Positions 33,039 through 41,935 of a DNA stretch of 64,000 nt are shown in pieces. A model generated the notes under the pieces. It was given only the letters and a program-made list of their open reading frames with translations. It searched no databases and was not told where the DNA came from. Source of the stretch: Hymenobacter properus (GTDB taxonomy: Bacteria; Bacteroidota; Bacteroidia; Cytophagales; Hymenobacteraceae). The position numbers and the translations under genes are program-made. Positions within the stretch are counted from its first letter, which is position 1; the number at the start of each line of letters is the position of its first letter. The stretch lies in contig NZ_JADQDP010000001.1 in the NCBI RefSeq assembly GCF_015694735.1, positions 558,001-622,000 of the forward strand, given 5' to 3'.

Positions 33039-35209
33039 GCGGCGGGCTGCTCGGCCGCGGGCAGGTGCAGCGTGAAAGTGGTGCCCTGGCCGGGGCCGGC
33101 GCTGGCCACCCACAGCTGGCCGCCGGTGCGGGTAGCCATGTCGCGGCTCAGCAGCAGGCCCAGGCCGGTGCTGCGGGCCTGCCCGGCCTCGCCGGTGCGG
33201 CGCTCCAGGGCCTCGGGCCGCAGGGGCTGGAGGGTGGTGGGTGCTGGCAGGCCCCGGCCGGTATCGGCCACGGCCAGTTGCCAAAGGCCGTTTTCGTGGG
33301 TAGCCGAAACGCTCACCGTGCCACCTGCCGGCGTAAATTTGATAGCGTTGGACAGCAGGTTGCGCAGCACCAGCCGCACGGCAGCAGGGTCGGCCCAGGC
33401 GTGCACCTCCCCCATCAGGCGATTTGTGAGCGTGACATCGGCCGCCTCCGCCGCGGGCGAGAGCAGGCCGATGTTTTCTTCCACCAGGCTGGCCAGGTTC
33501 AAGTTTTCGGGCCGGATGGGGGCACTGGCCCGCATTTGCAGCGCGGCCCAATTCAGCAGGTTTTCGAGCAGGGCCAGGGTGTTGTCGAGAGTGCGCGTGA
33601 GGCGCTGGGTGTACTGGCTGAGCTTAGCGGGCGGCAGCGGGGGGCCGTCCAGCAGCTCCACGAAGGCGTGCAGCGAATGCAACGGCCCCCGCAAATCGTG
33701 CCCGATGATGGAAAATAGCCGGTCCTTCGTCGCATTCAGCTCCGTCAGCTCGGCCCGTTGCAATTCAATCTGCCGGTTTTTGTGGCCCAGCAGGCGGTTC
33801 AGGCGCCACAACGCCAACCCGGCAGCGGCCACCACGGCCAAACCCAGCCCCAGCCCCCAGAGCTGGCGCTGCTGGGCTTGCAGGCGCTGCTGCTGGGCCT
33901 CGCCGGTGCGGGCCAGGGCCTGCGCCCGGGCCCGCTCCTGGCTAAGCTGGAAGTCGCCCTGCAGGCGCCCCATCTCCTCAGCTTTTGATTGTGTGAACAG
34001 GGTATCGTGGGCGGCGTGGGCCAGCTCGGCATACGTGAGGGCCTGCCGATAGTCGCCGCGCTGCTTCAGCAGACTGGCCAGCAGTTGCCCGGCCGTTTCC
34101 ATCACGCTCCAGTCCTGAATGGGCGCGGCCAGCGCCAGCGCCCGCCGGGCCTGGGCTTCGGCCTCGGCCGCGTGGCCCAGCTTTTGGTGCAGCTGCCCTA
34201 GCGCTACTAATGTGGCCGCCAGTGTGCCATTATCGCCCGAATTTTCCAGCAGCGCGCGGGCTCGCTCCAACGTGGCTTGCGCGGCGGGGAGCCGCTTTTG
34301 CTCGGTTTGCAGCTGGGCGTAGTCGCTCAGCACCACGCCCAGCTGCGCCCGCTCGCCGGCCTGCTCCGACACCTTAATGGCTTCTTTATAAAACGTTTCG
34401 GCTGGCGCCAGCTCGCCCAATTGCTGGTGCGCGGCCGCCAGGTTGGTCAGGCAGTCGGCCAGCGCGCCCAGGTCGGGGCCGCGGCGCACCAGCGGCAGGG
34501 CTTGCCGGAAGTACTGCTGGGCCTCCCGGTACTGGTTGTGGCGAAAATACACGGCCCCCAGGTTGGTGAGGCAGTTGGCCTGCAAGGCGCTGTCCTGCAA
34601 TTGCTGGGTGAGGCGCAGGGCCGGCAGCAGCATGGCCAGCGCCCGCGGAAAGTCGCCCCGGCTGCTGTAAATGATGCCCAGGCCGTTGCGGGTTCGGGCT
34701 TCGTCGCGCAGCGCGCCCTGCGCGTGGTAGAGGCGCAGGGCTTCCTCGCAGGCGCGCAGGGCGCCGGGGTAGTCGTCCTGCTCGTTGGCCACCTGCCCCA
34801 GGGTAAGCAGCACATCGGCCAGGTGCGGCTGGCCGGGTGTGCGCCGGGCCAGGGCCACGCCCTGCGCGAGGTAGGCGCGGGCCTCGGCGAAGCTGCCGTG
34901 CACCAGTTGGGCCTTGCCCAGCACGCGCAAGCTTTCAATTTCGCCGGGCGCAAAATGCAGGCGGTGCGCCAGGCCCTGGGCCTGTTGCAACAGGGGCTGC
35001 GCGGCCTCGTGCTGGCCGGCCCGCAGCAGGTTCTGGGCCTGGTGCAGCAGCGCCCGCACCTGCGCCGTATCGGGCGGGGACGGAGCTGCCAGCGCGGGGC
35101 CTGCCGCTATGAGCACAAGCCAGACGACGCCACTGGTGAAGCGTTGGACGCAGGCAACAAAGTGCTGGACCGTCGCGGGTAATCTTTCGCTAATGAAGTT
35201 CGTTTCCAT
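33017..35209 (-). CDS. TPR-containing sensor histidine kinase
   Basis: A 730-residue membrane kinase. Signal/anchor around residues 25-42, then a periplasmic region of about eight tetratricopeptide repeats (about 50-400: ANCLTNLGAVYFRHNQYREA, ADCLTNLAAAHQQLGELAPA and so on), a coiled stretch, one transmembrane helix (about 452-470) and a cytoplasmic kinase. The H-box is KDRLFSIIGHDLRGPL with phospho-acceptor His504. The ATPase domain has an N-box LLSNAIKF, G1 VADTGRGLP and G2 STGLGLLLSRDM. TPR kinases of this type are common in Bacteroidota; the signal is unknown. The last 22 bp lie antisense to the LytTR regulator gene. Confidence 0.92.
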   Translation of the reverse strand: METNFISERLPATVQHFVACVQRFTSGVVWLVLIAAGPALAAPSPPDTAQVRALLHQAQNLLRAGQHEAAQPLLQQAQGLAHRLHFAPGEIESLRVLGKAQLVHGSFAEARAYLAQGVALARRTPGQPHLADVLLTLGQVANEQDDYPGALRACEEALRLYHAQGALRDEARTRNGLGIIYSSRGDFPRALAMLLPALRLTQQLQDSALQANCLTNLGAVYFRHNQYREAQQYFRQALPLVRRGPDLGALADCLTNLAAAHQQLGELAPAETFYKEAIKVSEQAGERAQLGVVLSDYAQLQTEQKRLPAAQATLERARALLENSGDNGTLAATLVALGQLHQKLGHAAEAEAQARRALALAAPIQDWSVMETAGQLLASLLKQRGDYRQALTYAELAHAAHDTLFTQSKAEEMGRLQGDFQLSQERARAQALARTGEAQQQRLQAQQRQLWGLGLGLAVVAAAGLALWRLNRLLGHKNRQIELQRAELTELNATKDRLFSIIGHDLRGPLHSLHAFVELLDGPPLPPAKLSQYTQRLTRTLDNTLALLENLLNWAALQMRASAPIRPENLNLASLVEENIGLLSPAAEAADVTLTNRLMGEVHAWADPAAVRLVLRNLLSNAIKFTPAGGTVSVSATHENGLWQLAVADTGRGLPAPTTLQPLRPEALERRTGEAGQARSTGLGLLLSRDMATRTGGQLWVASAGPGQGTTFTLHLPAAEQPAAYARLEG

Positions 35210-35379
35210 TTCGCGGCAGCTGGTTTGAAAATTGCTCTTATTTATTCAAGTAAATAAACATTGCCGGCTCTGTTTTTGCCAAACCCGCGGCGGGCCCAGG
35301 AGCCGGCCGCGGGTTTACCTTCGCAACACAAGCCCTTGGCAAATGCGAAAATGCCGGCGGCCCTGTTTCTACTATTTCT

Positions 35380-35871
35380 ATGCGCATTTTTCTGCTTGTC
35401 CCGCTGCTTGCTGGCCTGTTTTGTGTGAGCCCATCAAAGGCCCAAACCACCGACCCGGTACCGCCAACTTTCTATAGCACCTACACCTATACCGCCTATA
35501 CCGTGTACGACACCACCAGCGCGGGCCCGCCCACGCGGGTGAGCGGCGTGGGCGGTACCCTCACCCTGCGCGCCGACGGCGGCTACGAAAAGCACCTGAG
35601 CATCGTGGCCTCGGGCAAGCCCTATTATTTCAACCAAACCGGCACCTATATCCTGACGGGCGACAGCATCCGGTTTGCGTTCAGCGACTTGAAAGGCAGC
35701 GACGTGCAGCGCGGCACCTTTCGTTTCCAGCCCGACACGCGGCGCCTCAGCATCACCATTTTTGGCTACCCTGTGGGCAATCGGGGCGAGTACGAGCTGG
35801 TGGCTACGCCCCCCAAAGCCCCCGGCAAGTCGCCCAAGGCCCGCGCAAAATCAGCGACCAAGCGCAAATAA
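35380..35871 (+). CDS. Exported protein of unknown function, paralog of the gene at 30080
   Basis: A 163-residue exported protein (FLLVPLLAGLFCVSPSKAQ). The blocks YSTYTYTAYTVYDT, VSGVGGTLTLRADGGYEKHLSI, GTYILTGDSIRFAFSD and GTFRFQPDTRRLSITI parallel those of the protein at 30080, so the two share one small beta domain. The C-terminus is Lys/Ala/Pro-rich (PPKAPGKSPKARAKSATKRK), unlike its paralog. A promoter-like TACCTTCGC lies at 35316. Function unknown. Confidence 0.75.
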   Translation: MRIFLLVPLLAGLFCVSPSKAQTTDPVPPTFYSTYTYTAYTVYDTTSAGPPTRVSGVGGTLTLRADGGYEKHLSIVASGKPYYFNQTGTYILTGDSIRFAFSDLKGSDVQRGTFRFQPDTRRLSITIFGYPVGNRGEYELVATPPKAPGKSPKARAKSATKRK

Positions 35872-35889
35872 GCCGGGTTGCGCGCCGTA

Positions 35890-35922
35890 TTTGGCTGCCC
35901 TCGTTTGTTCTGGCTAACTTGC
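35890..35922 (+). promoter_or_regulatory. Putative promoter upstream of yebC
   Basis: TTTG (35890-35893) followed after 21 bp by TAACTTGC (35915-35922), a close variant of the Bacteroidota -33/-7 promoter. It lies 83 nt before the yebC ATG. Confidence 0.4.
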
Positions 35923-36004
35923 GGCCCGTTTCCGCTTTTCCGCCTGCGCGGTAGCCGGCACGGCATCGTAAATAGCTCCTTGTTACTTAGTTAATTGACC
36001 CCCT

Positions 36005-36739
36005 ATGGGACGCGCGTTTGAATTTCGCAAAGGCCGCAAAATGAAGCGGTGGGACCGAATGTCGAAAGACTTCACCCGCATTGGCAAAGAAATCGTGATG
36101 GCCGTGAAGGAATCCGGCCCCAACCCCGACACCAACGCCCGCCTGCGCACGGCCATGCAAAACGCCAAGGGCGTGAACATGCCTAAGGACCGGGTGGAAG
36201 CCGCCATCAAGCGCGCCACCGGCAAGGACGAGAAAGACTACCAGGAAGTAGTGTACGAAGGCTACGGCCCCCACGGCGTGGCCATCGTGGTGGAAACCGC
36301 CACCGACAACCCCACCCGCACCGTGAGCAACGTGCGCATGTACTTCAACCGCGGCAACGGCGCCCTGGGCACCGCCGGCTCGTCGGACTATACCTTCACC
36401 CGCAAGGGCGTATTTAAGCTCGACGCCGCCGGTCTCGACCGCGACGAGCTGGAGCTGGAGCTGATTGACTTCGGAGCCGAAGACGTGTACGAAACCACCG
36501 AGGAAGACGAGCACGGCGCCGAGCACCAGTACATTGTCGTAGAGTCGGCCTTCACCGATTTCGGCCAGCTGCAAAAAGCCCTCGACGGCAAGGGCCTCAA
36601 CGTGGTGAGCGCCACCTTGCAGCGCGTGCCCAATACCACCGTAAGCCTCACCGACGAGCAGGCCGAAGAAGTCGAAAAGCTCATCGAAAAGTTTGAGGAA
36701 GACGACGACGTGCAGGCCGTGTACCACACCATGGGCTAA
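36005..36739 (+). CDS. yebC: YebC/PmpR family protein
   Basis: A 244-residue cytoplasmic protein. Domain 1 begins MGRAFEFRKGRKMKRWDRMSKDFTRIGKEI (family consensus GHSKW/GRAFE...A....I). PNPDTNARLRTAMQNAKGVNMPKDRVEAAIKRATG is the classic YebC helical motif, followed by YEGYGPHGVAIVVETATDNPTRTVSNVR and the C-terminal domains with SDYTFTRKGVF. YebC proteins were named as transcriptional regulators, and some members assist translation of proline-rich stretches as TACO1 does in mitochondria. Length is standard. Confidence 0.93.
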   Translation: MGRAFEFRKGRKMKRWDRMSKDFTRIGKEIVMAVKESGPNPDTNARLRTAMQNAKGVNMPKDRVEAAIKRATGKDEKDYQEVVYEGYGPHGVAIVVETATDNPTRTVSNVRMYFNRGNGALGTAGSSDYTFTRKGVFKLDAAGLDRDELELELIDFGAEDVYETTEEDEHGAEHQYIVVESAFTDFGQLQKALDGKGLNVVSATLQRVPNTTVSLTDEQAEEVEKLIEKFEEDDDVQAVYHTMG

Positions 36740-36770
36740 GGCCTTTTGGTAAATAAAGTCTTTTAGAAGA

Positions 36771-36863
36771 ACGTCATGCTGAGCGAAGTCGAAGCATCTC
36801 GCGTGCAGCAGTAACTAATTGCGTTGCGCACGCGAGATGCTTCGACTTCGCTCAGCATGACGT
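36771..36863. repeat. Dispersed palindromic repeat, copy 5, perfect arms
   Basis: Perfect 36-nt arms (36771-36806 / 36828-36863, ACGTCATGCTGAGCGAAGTC ...) with a 21-nt loop. It lies between yebC and the acyltransferase gene, and its right end is 7 nt before the TTG start proposed for the latter. Confidence 0.92.
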
Positions 36864-36870
36864 TTTTGTT

Positions 36871-37986
36871 TTGATTCCTTCCAGCACTGCGCTCCCGGCT
36901 TCGCCCCTGCTCTACCGCCCCACGCTCAACGGCCTGCGCGCCATTGCGGTGTGGCTGGTCATCCTCGGGCACTGGACGCACCTGCCGTTTCCGGTGGGCG
37001 AAATGGGGCGCATCACCTTTTTCGTGCTCAGCGGCTACCTGATTTCGGGCATCGTCTGGAAGCAGCAGGTGCACCCCGGGGCGCCCGCGGGCTGGGGCCG
37101 GCGCCTGCGCACGTTCTATGCGCGGCGGGTGCTGCGCATCCTGCCGCCCTACTACCTGGCGCTGGCCCTGGGCGCCGCGCTGCCACTGGCCACGCTGCAC
37201 CAGTACCCGGGCTGGTTTGTACTGCCGTTTTCCAACCTGCTATTTTACCGCCTGCAGCACTGGGGCGAGGGCGTGGGCCACTACTGGACCATGGCCGTCG
37301 ATGAGCAGTTTTACCTGGTGTGGCCCCTGCTGCTGGGCTTGCTGGGACGCCGGGTAGCCCCCTTTCTGGCGTTAGCAGCGGCGGGTCTGCTGTTTCGGGC
37401 GGTTTGGACTGCTTGGTTTACGTCGGGCTTCGTGCTGGTGCTGCTGCCCGCCTGCCTCGACATGTTTGCCACTGGCGCCGTGCTGCGCATCGTGGAGCAC
37501 CGGCCGAGGGTGCAGGCCCTTGCGCGCGGCCCCTGGGTGGTGCTAGCATGGGCCATTTGGGTAAGCCTGTGGGGCCTCACGCACCTGATAGGCTCGGAAA
37601 ATCAGGAACTGTGGCTGCTGACGTACACTAGCCTGGGCAGTGTAGCCGGGTTCCTCACGCTGGCCTGGGTACTGCGCACCCCAGATGCCGACTACCAGCC
37701 GCGCAATGGCTTCCTGCTGCACCCGGTGTTGCAATGGGTGGGCCGCCGCAGCTACGGCTGCTACCTCTACCACCTGCTGCTGCCCGTGTTCTTCCAACGC
37801 GCCATTTTTCGACTATTTCCGGCCACCATGGCAAGTGGGCCGGCCTTACGCGAGTTCTGGCTGGCCCCCATACCAACGGTGCTGGTGCTGACGCCCCTGC
37901 TGCTGGCCATGGCGGCAGCTTCCTGGGCCTGGTTGGAAGCCCCCCTGGAACGCTGGAAAGACAAATTCACTTACGCCAAAGCCTGA
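36871..37986 (+). CDS. Acyltransferase 3 family membrane protein
   Basis: A 371-residue multi-pass membrane acyltransferase. The N-terminal signature YRPTLNGLRAIAVWLVILGHW (R/H-x10-H region of the fold) is followed by FFVLSGYLISGIVWKQ and RTFYARRVLRILPPYYLAL, all classical for acyltransferase 3 / OafA-like enzymes. About ten helices follow. Such proteins O-acylate sugars of surface polysaccharides. No ATG fits: the start is taken as the TTG at 36871, 18 residues before the conserved core. An upstream palindrome keeps the frame open but supplies no start codon. Confidence 0.86.
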   Translation: MIPSSTALPASPLLYRPTLNGLRAIAVWLVILGHWTHLPFPVGEMGRITFFVLSGYLISGIVWKQQVHPGAPAGWGRRLRTFYARRVLRILPPYYLALALGAALPLATLHQYPGWFVLPFSNLLFYRLQHWGEGVGHYWTMAVDEQFYLVWPLLLGLLGRRVAPFLALAAAGLLFRAVWTAWFTSGFVLVLLPACLDMFATGAVLRIVEHRPRVQALARGPWVVLAWAIWVSLWGLTHLIGSENQELWLLTYTSLGSVAGFLTLAWVLRTPDADYQPRNGFLLHPVLQWVGRRSYGCYLYHLLLPVFFQRAIFRLFPATMASGPALREFWLAPIPTVLVLTPLLLAMAAASWAWLEAPLERWKDKFTYAKA

Positions 37987-38023
37987 TAGGCAAGCGGGTT
38001 TGCCCTTTTTGCTGTGGCTACTT

Positions 38024-39250
38024 TTATTTCACAAGCCGGCCCTGCCCCGTAGCATCCGGCCACGGCATGGCCGGCCGGGCCCGCAACTGCAGCGCATTGT
38101 GCCCGGCCCGCACCGCCGAATAGGCCAACCATACGGCAAGCACACTCCTTCCCAGCCAGCGAAACGACTTTTCGTACCGACTCGGAAGTTCCGCAGCATT
38201 TGGCCAGCGCGCCAGCACCAGCAGCACCACTGGCCCCACCAGCGCCGCGCAATAACGCTCGGCATTGTGGGGCCCCGTGGCCGCGCGCAAGGCCCCCGTG
38301 GCCAGCAGCAGGGCTGCGATGTTCACCAGTACCGCCCACCACAACATTCGCAGTTCCGCCCGAGCCCTTGCTCCACCCGTTTCGGCGGGCAAAGGGGCGC
38401 CAACCTGCTTTTCTGCTTTTTTATAAGGAAACAGGCAAGCCAGTAGCACCGGCAGCGCTACCGCCCACAGGCCCGGCAGCGCGTCTCGCCACGAAGCTCC
38501 CAGTGGCAGCAGCCACCGCACCAGCACAAAGCCGTAGTCGGCCACCGAACCCAGGGCATCCCAGGGCCGCGTGGCTTGGTAAAGCTTGGGCCCCGCCAAC
38601 ACCTCGGCGTAATAATTCCAGGCCAGGCCACCTATCACGCAGCCCACCGCGTGCAATAGCAGCGGCCGCCACTTTCCCTGCCATTGCCCCGTGAGCACCA
38701 ACCCCGCCCAGGCCCCGGCCAGCAAAAACAAACCCGCCGTGCGCTGCAGCGGCAGCAGAAACCCTGCCGCCGTGGCCACCCATAGCCAGCCTAGCTGTTT
38801 TTGCCGGGTCCAGTTCAGCAGGGCCCAGAAATAAACCGCCCCCAACGCCCCAAACACCGTTTCCGACCACACGTACTTGGCCGGCACCAGTAGCGCCGCA
38901 CTCAGCGCCAGCAGCCACGGCAGCCACCCACGGCGCCCAGCCGGCAACAGCCGCTCGCCTATCCGCGTCCAAAGCCCCAGGTAACTAAGCAGCGCGGCCC
39001 CGTGCAGCACCCGCACCCCCGCCGGACCGTAAAACCAAGCCAGCAGCAGCGGGTACAAAGGCCCCCAGTAGCGGTAGGGCCGCCCGTCGGGGGCCAGGAG
39101 TTGCCCGCTTTCGCGCCAGGTATGGGCCGCCCATTGGTAGTACACCGAATCGGAGGTTCCGCCAAATCCGGTGGCCGTCATGTATAAAAACAACCCCAGC
39201 AAAACCAGCAAAGGCAGCAATAACAACCAGCGTCGAAACCCCAAAACCAT
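38024..39250 (-). CDS. Multi-pass membrane protein, possible GT-C type glycosyltransferase
   Basis: A 408-residue integral membrane protein with about ten hydrophobic segments beginning at once (WLLLLPLLVLLGLFLYM). The first loop has an acidic residue in GTSDSVYYQW and RPYRYWGPLYPLLLAWF, a layout resembling GT39/DUF2029-type polyprenyl-phosphate glycosyltransferases. The rest is Leu/Ala/Trp-rich with no assignable motif. If correct it would transfer a sugar at the periplasmic side of the membrane. It is divergent from the FkbM methyltransferase, with which it might share a glycan pathway. Confidence 0.65.
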   Translation of the reverse strand: MVLGFRRWLLLLPLLVLLGLFLYMTATGFGGTSDSVYYQWAAHTWRESGQLLAPDGRPYRYWGPLYPLLLAWFYGPAGVRVLHGAALLSYLGLWTRIGERLLPAGRRGWLPWLLALSAALLVPAKYVWSETVFGALGAVYFWALLNWTRQKQLGWLWVATAAGFLLPLQRTAGLFLLAGAWAGLVLTGQWQGKWRPLLLHAVGCVIGGLAWNYYAEVLAGPKLYQATRPWDALGSVADYGFVLVRWLLPLGASWRDALPGLWAVALPVLLACLFPYKKAEKQVGAPLPAETGGARARAELRMLWWAVLVNIAALLLATGALRAATGPHNAERYCAALVGPVVLLVLARWPNAAELPSRYEKSFRWLGRSVLAVWLAYSAVRAGHNALQLRARPAMPWPDATGQGRLVK

Positions 39251-39389
39251 ACAACGCGGAATAGCTCGCTATCAAAAGGCCCGATGCCTTCACAAAGCTA
39301 AGGAGCTGGTCTTTCAAATTCACACGAATAAAACCTTCTACATTTGGGCTGCTAATTATTTCCCTCGCCCACCTCCAGTTCCGACCTGT

Positions 39390-40223
39390 ATGTTTAACTA
39401 CCTCGTTAATTCCTTTAAGCGGAAGATGGCCCGCCGCATCACGCAAAAGCACCCCATGGTGCTCGATACGTTTGCCATTCCCGGCATCGGCAACGGGCAG
39501 GTGCAGTTTGCGAACTGGGAAAATCCGCTGGTAGAGAAGAAGGTTTTCACCAAAGAGACGGTCGATTTCTTCAAGAAATTTCTCCATCCCGGTGATTTTG
39601 CCATCGATATCGGTGCCAACATTGGCCATACCACCGTGCAAATGGCGTTGGCCACCGGCCCCACCGGCCTCACCCTCGGCTTCGACCCCAACCCCTACGT
39701 GTTCGAAATTTTGCAGCGCAACGCCACGCTCAATCCCGGGCTGGTGCGCATCGGGGCCCACAACCTCGCCATCTCCGAGCAAGACGACGAGTTCTACTAC
39801 AATTCTTCCGAGGCGTCCTTTAACAACGGCGGCATCTCCAAAACCGCCAGCAACAAACACGGCAAGTACTCCCTCAGCACGAAAATCAAAGGCGTCAACC
39901 TCGAAGCTTTCCTCGAAAAAGAGTATCCCGACTTCCTCAACAAGCTTACGCTCATCAAAATCGACACCGAAGGCTACGACAAGGAAATCATTCGCTCCAT
40001 TGCCGGGCTCATCACCAAATACAAGCCCGTTATCATTTCCGAATGTTTCGGCAAGAACTCTGATGAAGAGAAATTCGAGCAATTCAACCTGCTGGAATCC
40101 CTTGGCTACTCCCTGTTCTATTTCACCGATTTTGTGGCCACCACCGACATCATTCCCATCACGCGCAAGGAAGACATGCTGAAATACAAGCACTTCGACT
40201 TTTACGCCACGCCCAACGCTTAG
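39390..40223 (+). CDS. FkbM family methyltransferase
   Basis: A 277-residue SAM-dependent methyltransferase. The start is ATG 39390; the frame is open upstream, but those codons overlap the divergent gene and look random. FAIDIGANIGHTTVQMAL is the SAM-binding motif I (about residues 71-88). GFDPNPYVFEIL and IKIDTEGYDKEII are the further FkbM signatures, with the latter near the C-terminus. Family members O-methylate sugars or other small molecules, consistent with surface glycan modification. It ends at a strong bidirectional terminator shared with ftsZ. Confidence 0.88.
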   Translation: MFNYLVNSFKRKMARRITQKHPMVLDTFAIPGIGNGQVQFANWENPLVEKKVFTKETVDFFKKFLHPGDFAIDIGANIGHTTVQMALATGPTGLTLGFDPNPYVFEILQRNATLNPGLVRIGAHNLAISEQDDEFYYNSSEASFNNGGISKTASNKHGKYSLSTKIKGVNLEAFLEKEYPDFLNKLTLIKIDTEGYDKEIIRSIAGLITKYKPVIISECFGKNSDEEKFEQFNLLESLGYSLFYFTDFVATTDIIPITRKEDMLKYKHFDFYATPNA

Positions 40224-40234
40224 CCGCAAATTTC

Positions 40235-40294
40235 AGCGCTAACCAAAAAAGCCCGCCACTAAAATTTCAGTGGCGGGCTTTTTTGGTTAGCGCT
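40235..40294. terminator. Bidirectional intrinsic terminator at the 3' end of ftsZ
   Basis: Perfect 26-nt arms (40235-40260 / 40269-40294) with core AAAAAAGCCCGCCACT / AGTGGCGGGCTTTTTT and an 8-nt centre. It ends the division cluster on the minus strand and the FkbM gene on the plus strand. Confidence 0.92.
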
Positions 40295-40309
40295 AATGAA
40301 GCAACTCAA

Positions 40310-41815
40310 TTAGTCCACGTTGTCGTGCAGGAAGCGGTTGTCGCCCAGCAGCTCGTTGTCGTCCGACAGGTTGAAGCGCGAGATATTCTGGGCCGAGCTG
40401 GGCTCCACGTTCTCCAGCTTCACCTGGCGGCGCAGGTAAGCGGGCGTGTCGTACTGGCTCACGGCTTCGGGCGGCAGGCCGTTGCTGAGCTCCTGCAGGC
40501 GGCGCCGGCGCTCCAGCGCCTGGGCATCCATGGCCGGGCGCGGGCGACCGGCAGCTGCGGCTGGCTCGGGCGCCGGAACGGGCGCGTTGGAAGTCAGCAC
40601 AGGCTCACCGGGCGCAGTGGCCGGAATACCTGCCAGCGGAGGGGCCGTGTGGGCCGAGGGGCCGTTCAGGTCGAACGTCACGCGCGCCGGCTCTGGGGCA
40701 CCGAAGCTGGGCACAAACGGTGCCGCGCTGGCAGCCGCCGGAGCGCTGGGAGCTTGGGCTTCCGGGCGCGGAACCTCAGCCACCGGTGCGGCAGCAACCG
40801 GCTCGGCAGCGGCAGCACCACCCATGGCGGGCGTGGTGATGGAATGCGCCTCGCGGGCAAAGCCTGTGGCAATTACCGTCACCCGGATGCTCTGGCCCAG
40901 CGACTCATCAATGCCGTGGCCGAAAATCATTTCGGCGTCTTGCCCGGCTTTCTCCTGGATGTATTCCGTGATTTCCGTCAGTTCGTCCATTTCCAGCTCG
41001 TGCTCGGCGCCCGACATGATGGAGAGCAGAATGCGCTGTGCTCCGTGAATGTCGGTGTTGTTGAGCAGCGGCGAGTTCAGGGCTTCCTCGGCGGCGCGGC
41101 GGGCGCGGTTTTCGCCTTCGGTCACGCTGCTGCCCATCACGGCAGCACCGCTGTCCTTCATCACCGTTTTCACGTCTTCAAAGTCAACGTTCACGTCGGC
41201 CGTCACCGTAATGATTTCGGCAATGGACTTGGCGGCCGTGGTCAGTACCGTATCAGCTTTGGCAAAAGCGGCGCCCATCGTCAGGTTGCCGTAAATCTGC
41301 GGCAGCTTGTCGTTGAGAATCACCAGCACCGTGTCGCAGTGTTCGCTCAGGGCCTTGATGCCCTCTTCGGCCTGCTGGCGCTTCTTCTTGCCTTCAAACA
41401 TGAACGGCGCCGTCACGATGCCCACCGTGAGAATGCCCAGCTCCTGCGCCACTTGCGCAATCACCGGGGCCGCGCCCGTGCCGGTACCACCGCCCATACC
41501 GGCCGTGATGAACAGCATCTTGGTGCCTTGGTTGAGCAAGTCGCGAATCTGCTCCTTGCTCTCAATGGCAGCTTGGCGGCCTCGCTCCGGCTTGGCACCC
41601 GCGCCGAGGCCTTCGGTCAGGTCAACGCCAATTTGCAGCTTGTTGGGCACCGTGGAGCTTTGCAGCGCCTGGTGGTCGGTATTGCAGATGATGAACTCCA
41701 CGTCCTTGATGCCCTGCTTGTGCATGTGCTTCACGGCATTGGAGCCCCCGCCCCCCACACCAATCACCTTGATGATGGATTTATTCTGGGCCGGAATATC
41801 GAATTTGTAATTCAT
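40310..41815 (-). CDS. ftsZ: Cell division protein FtsZ
   Basis: Tubulin-like GTPase that forms the cytokinetic ring; 501 residues from the ATG complementary to 41813-41815 (a longer frame from 41869 runs into the repeat and is ignored). The GTP-binding part has IIKVIGVGGGGSNAV, FIICNTDHQAL and the tubulin signature MGGGTGTGAAP (about 107-117); the T7 loop is in NVDFEDVKTVM. A long Pro/Ala-rich linker (about 325-440) precedes the C-terminus: TPAYLRRQV resembles the FtsA-binding peptide, followed by ~35 further residues ending FLHDNVD. A palindromic repeat occupies the 5' leader, so ftsZ may be separately transcribed or processed. Confidence 0.97.
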   Translation of the reverse strand: MNYKFDIPAQNKSIIKVIGVGGGGSNAVKHMHKQGIKDVEFIICNTDHQALQSSTVPNKLQIGVDLTEGLGAGAKPERGRQAAIESKEQIRDLLNQGTKMLFITAGMGGGTGTGAAPVIAQVAQELGILTVGIVTAPFMFEGKKKRQQAEEGIKALSEHCDTVLVILNDKLPQIYGNLTMGAAFAKADTVLTTAAKSIAEIITVTADVNVDFEDVKTVMKDSGAAVMGSSVTEGENRARRAAEEALNSPLLNNTDIHGAQRILLSIMSGAEHELEMDELTEITEYIQEKAGQDAEMIFGHGIDESLGQSIRVTVIATGFAREAHSITTPAMGGAAAAEPVAAAPVAEVPRPEAQAPSAPAAASAAPFVPSFGAPEPARVTFDLNGPSAHTAPPLAGIPATAPGEPVLTSNAPVPAPEPAAAAGRPRPAMDAQALERRRRLQELSNGLPPEAVSQYDTPAYLRRQVKLENVEPSSAQNISRFNLSDDNELLGDNRFLHDNVD

Positions 41816-41823
41816 AAGAAAAA

Positions 41824-41929
41824 TGTCATGTTGAGCGAAGCGAAACAACTCATCGCGCCCGCGCCGCACTGGGTTAATGACTCTGATAAACGCAGCCGTG
41901 AGAAGTTGCTTCGTTCCTCAGCATGACAG
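41824..41929. repeat. Dispersed palindromic repeat, copy 6, between ftsA and ftsZ
   Basis: Left part TGTCATGTTGAGCGAAGCGA (41824...) and right part ...TTGCTTCGTTCCTCAGCATG (to 41929), arms imperfect. It fills nearly all of the ftsA-ftsZ gap and would be transcribed as a hairpin in the ftsZ leader. Confidence 0.85.
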
Positions 41930-41935
41930 GCAGAT

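Noticed and set aside
39171..39389. N-terminal extension of the FkbM methyltransferase
   Set aside because: The extra 73 residues overlap the divergent membrane-protein gene and resemble no part of the family; the ATG at 39390 gives the expected N-terminus.
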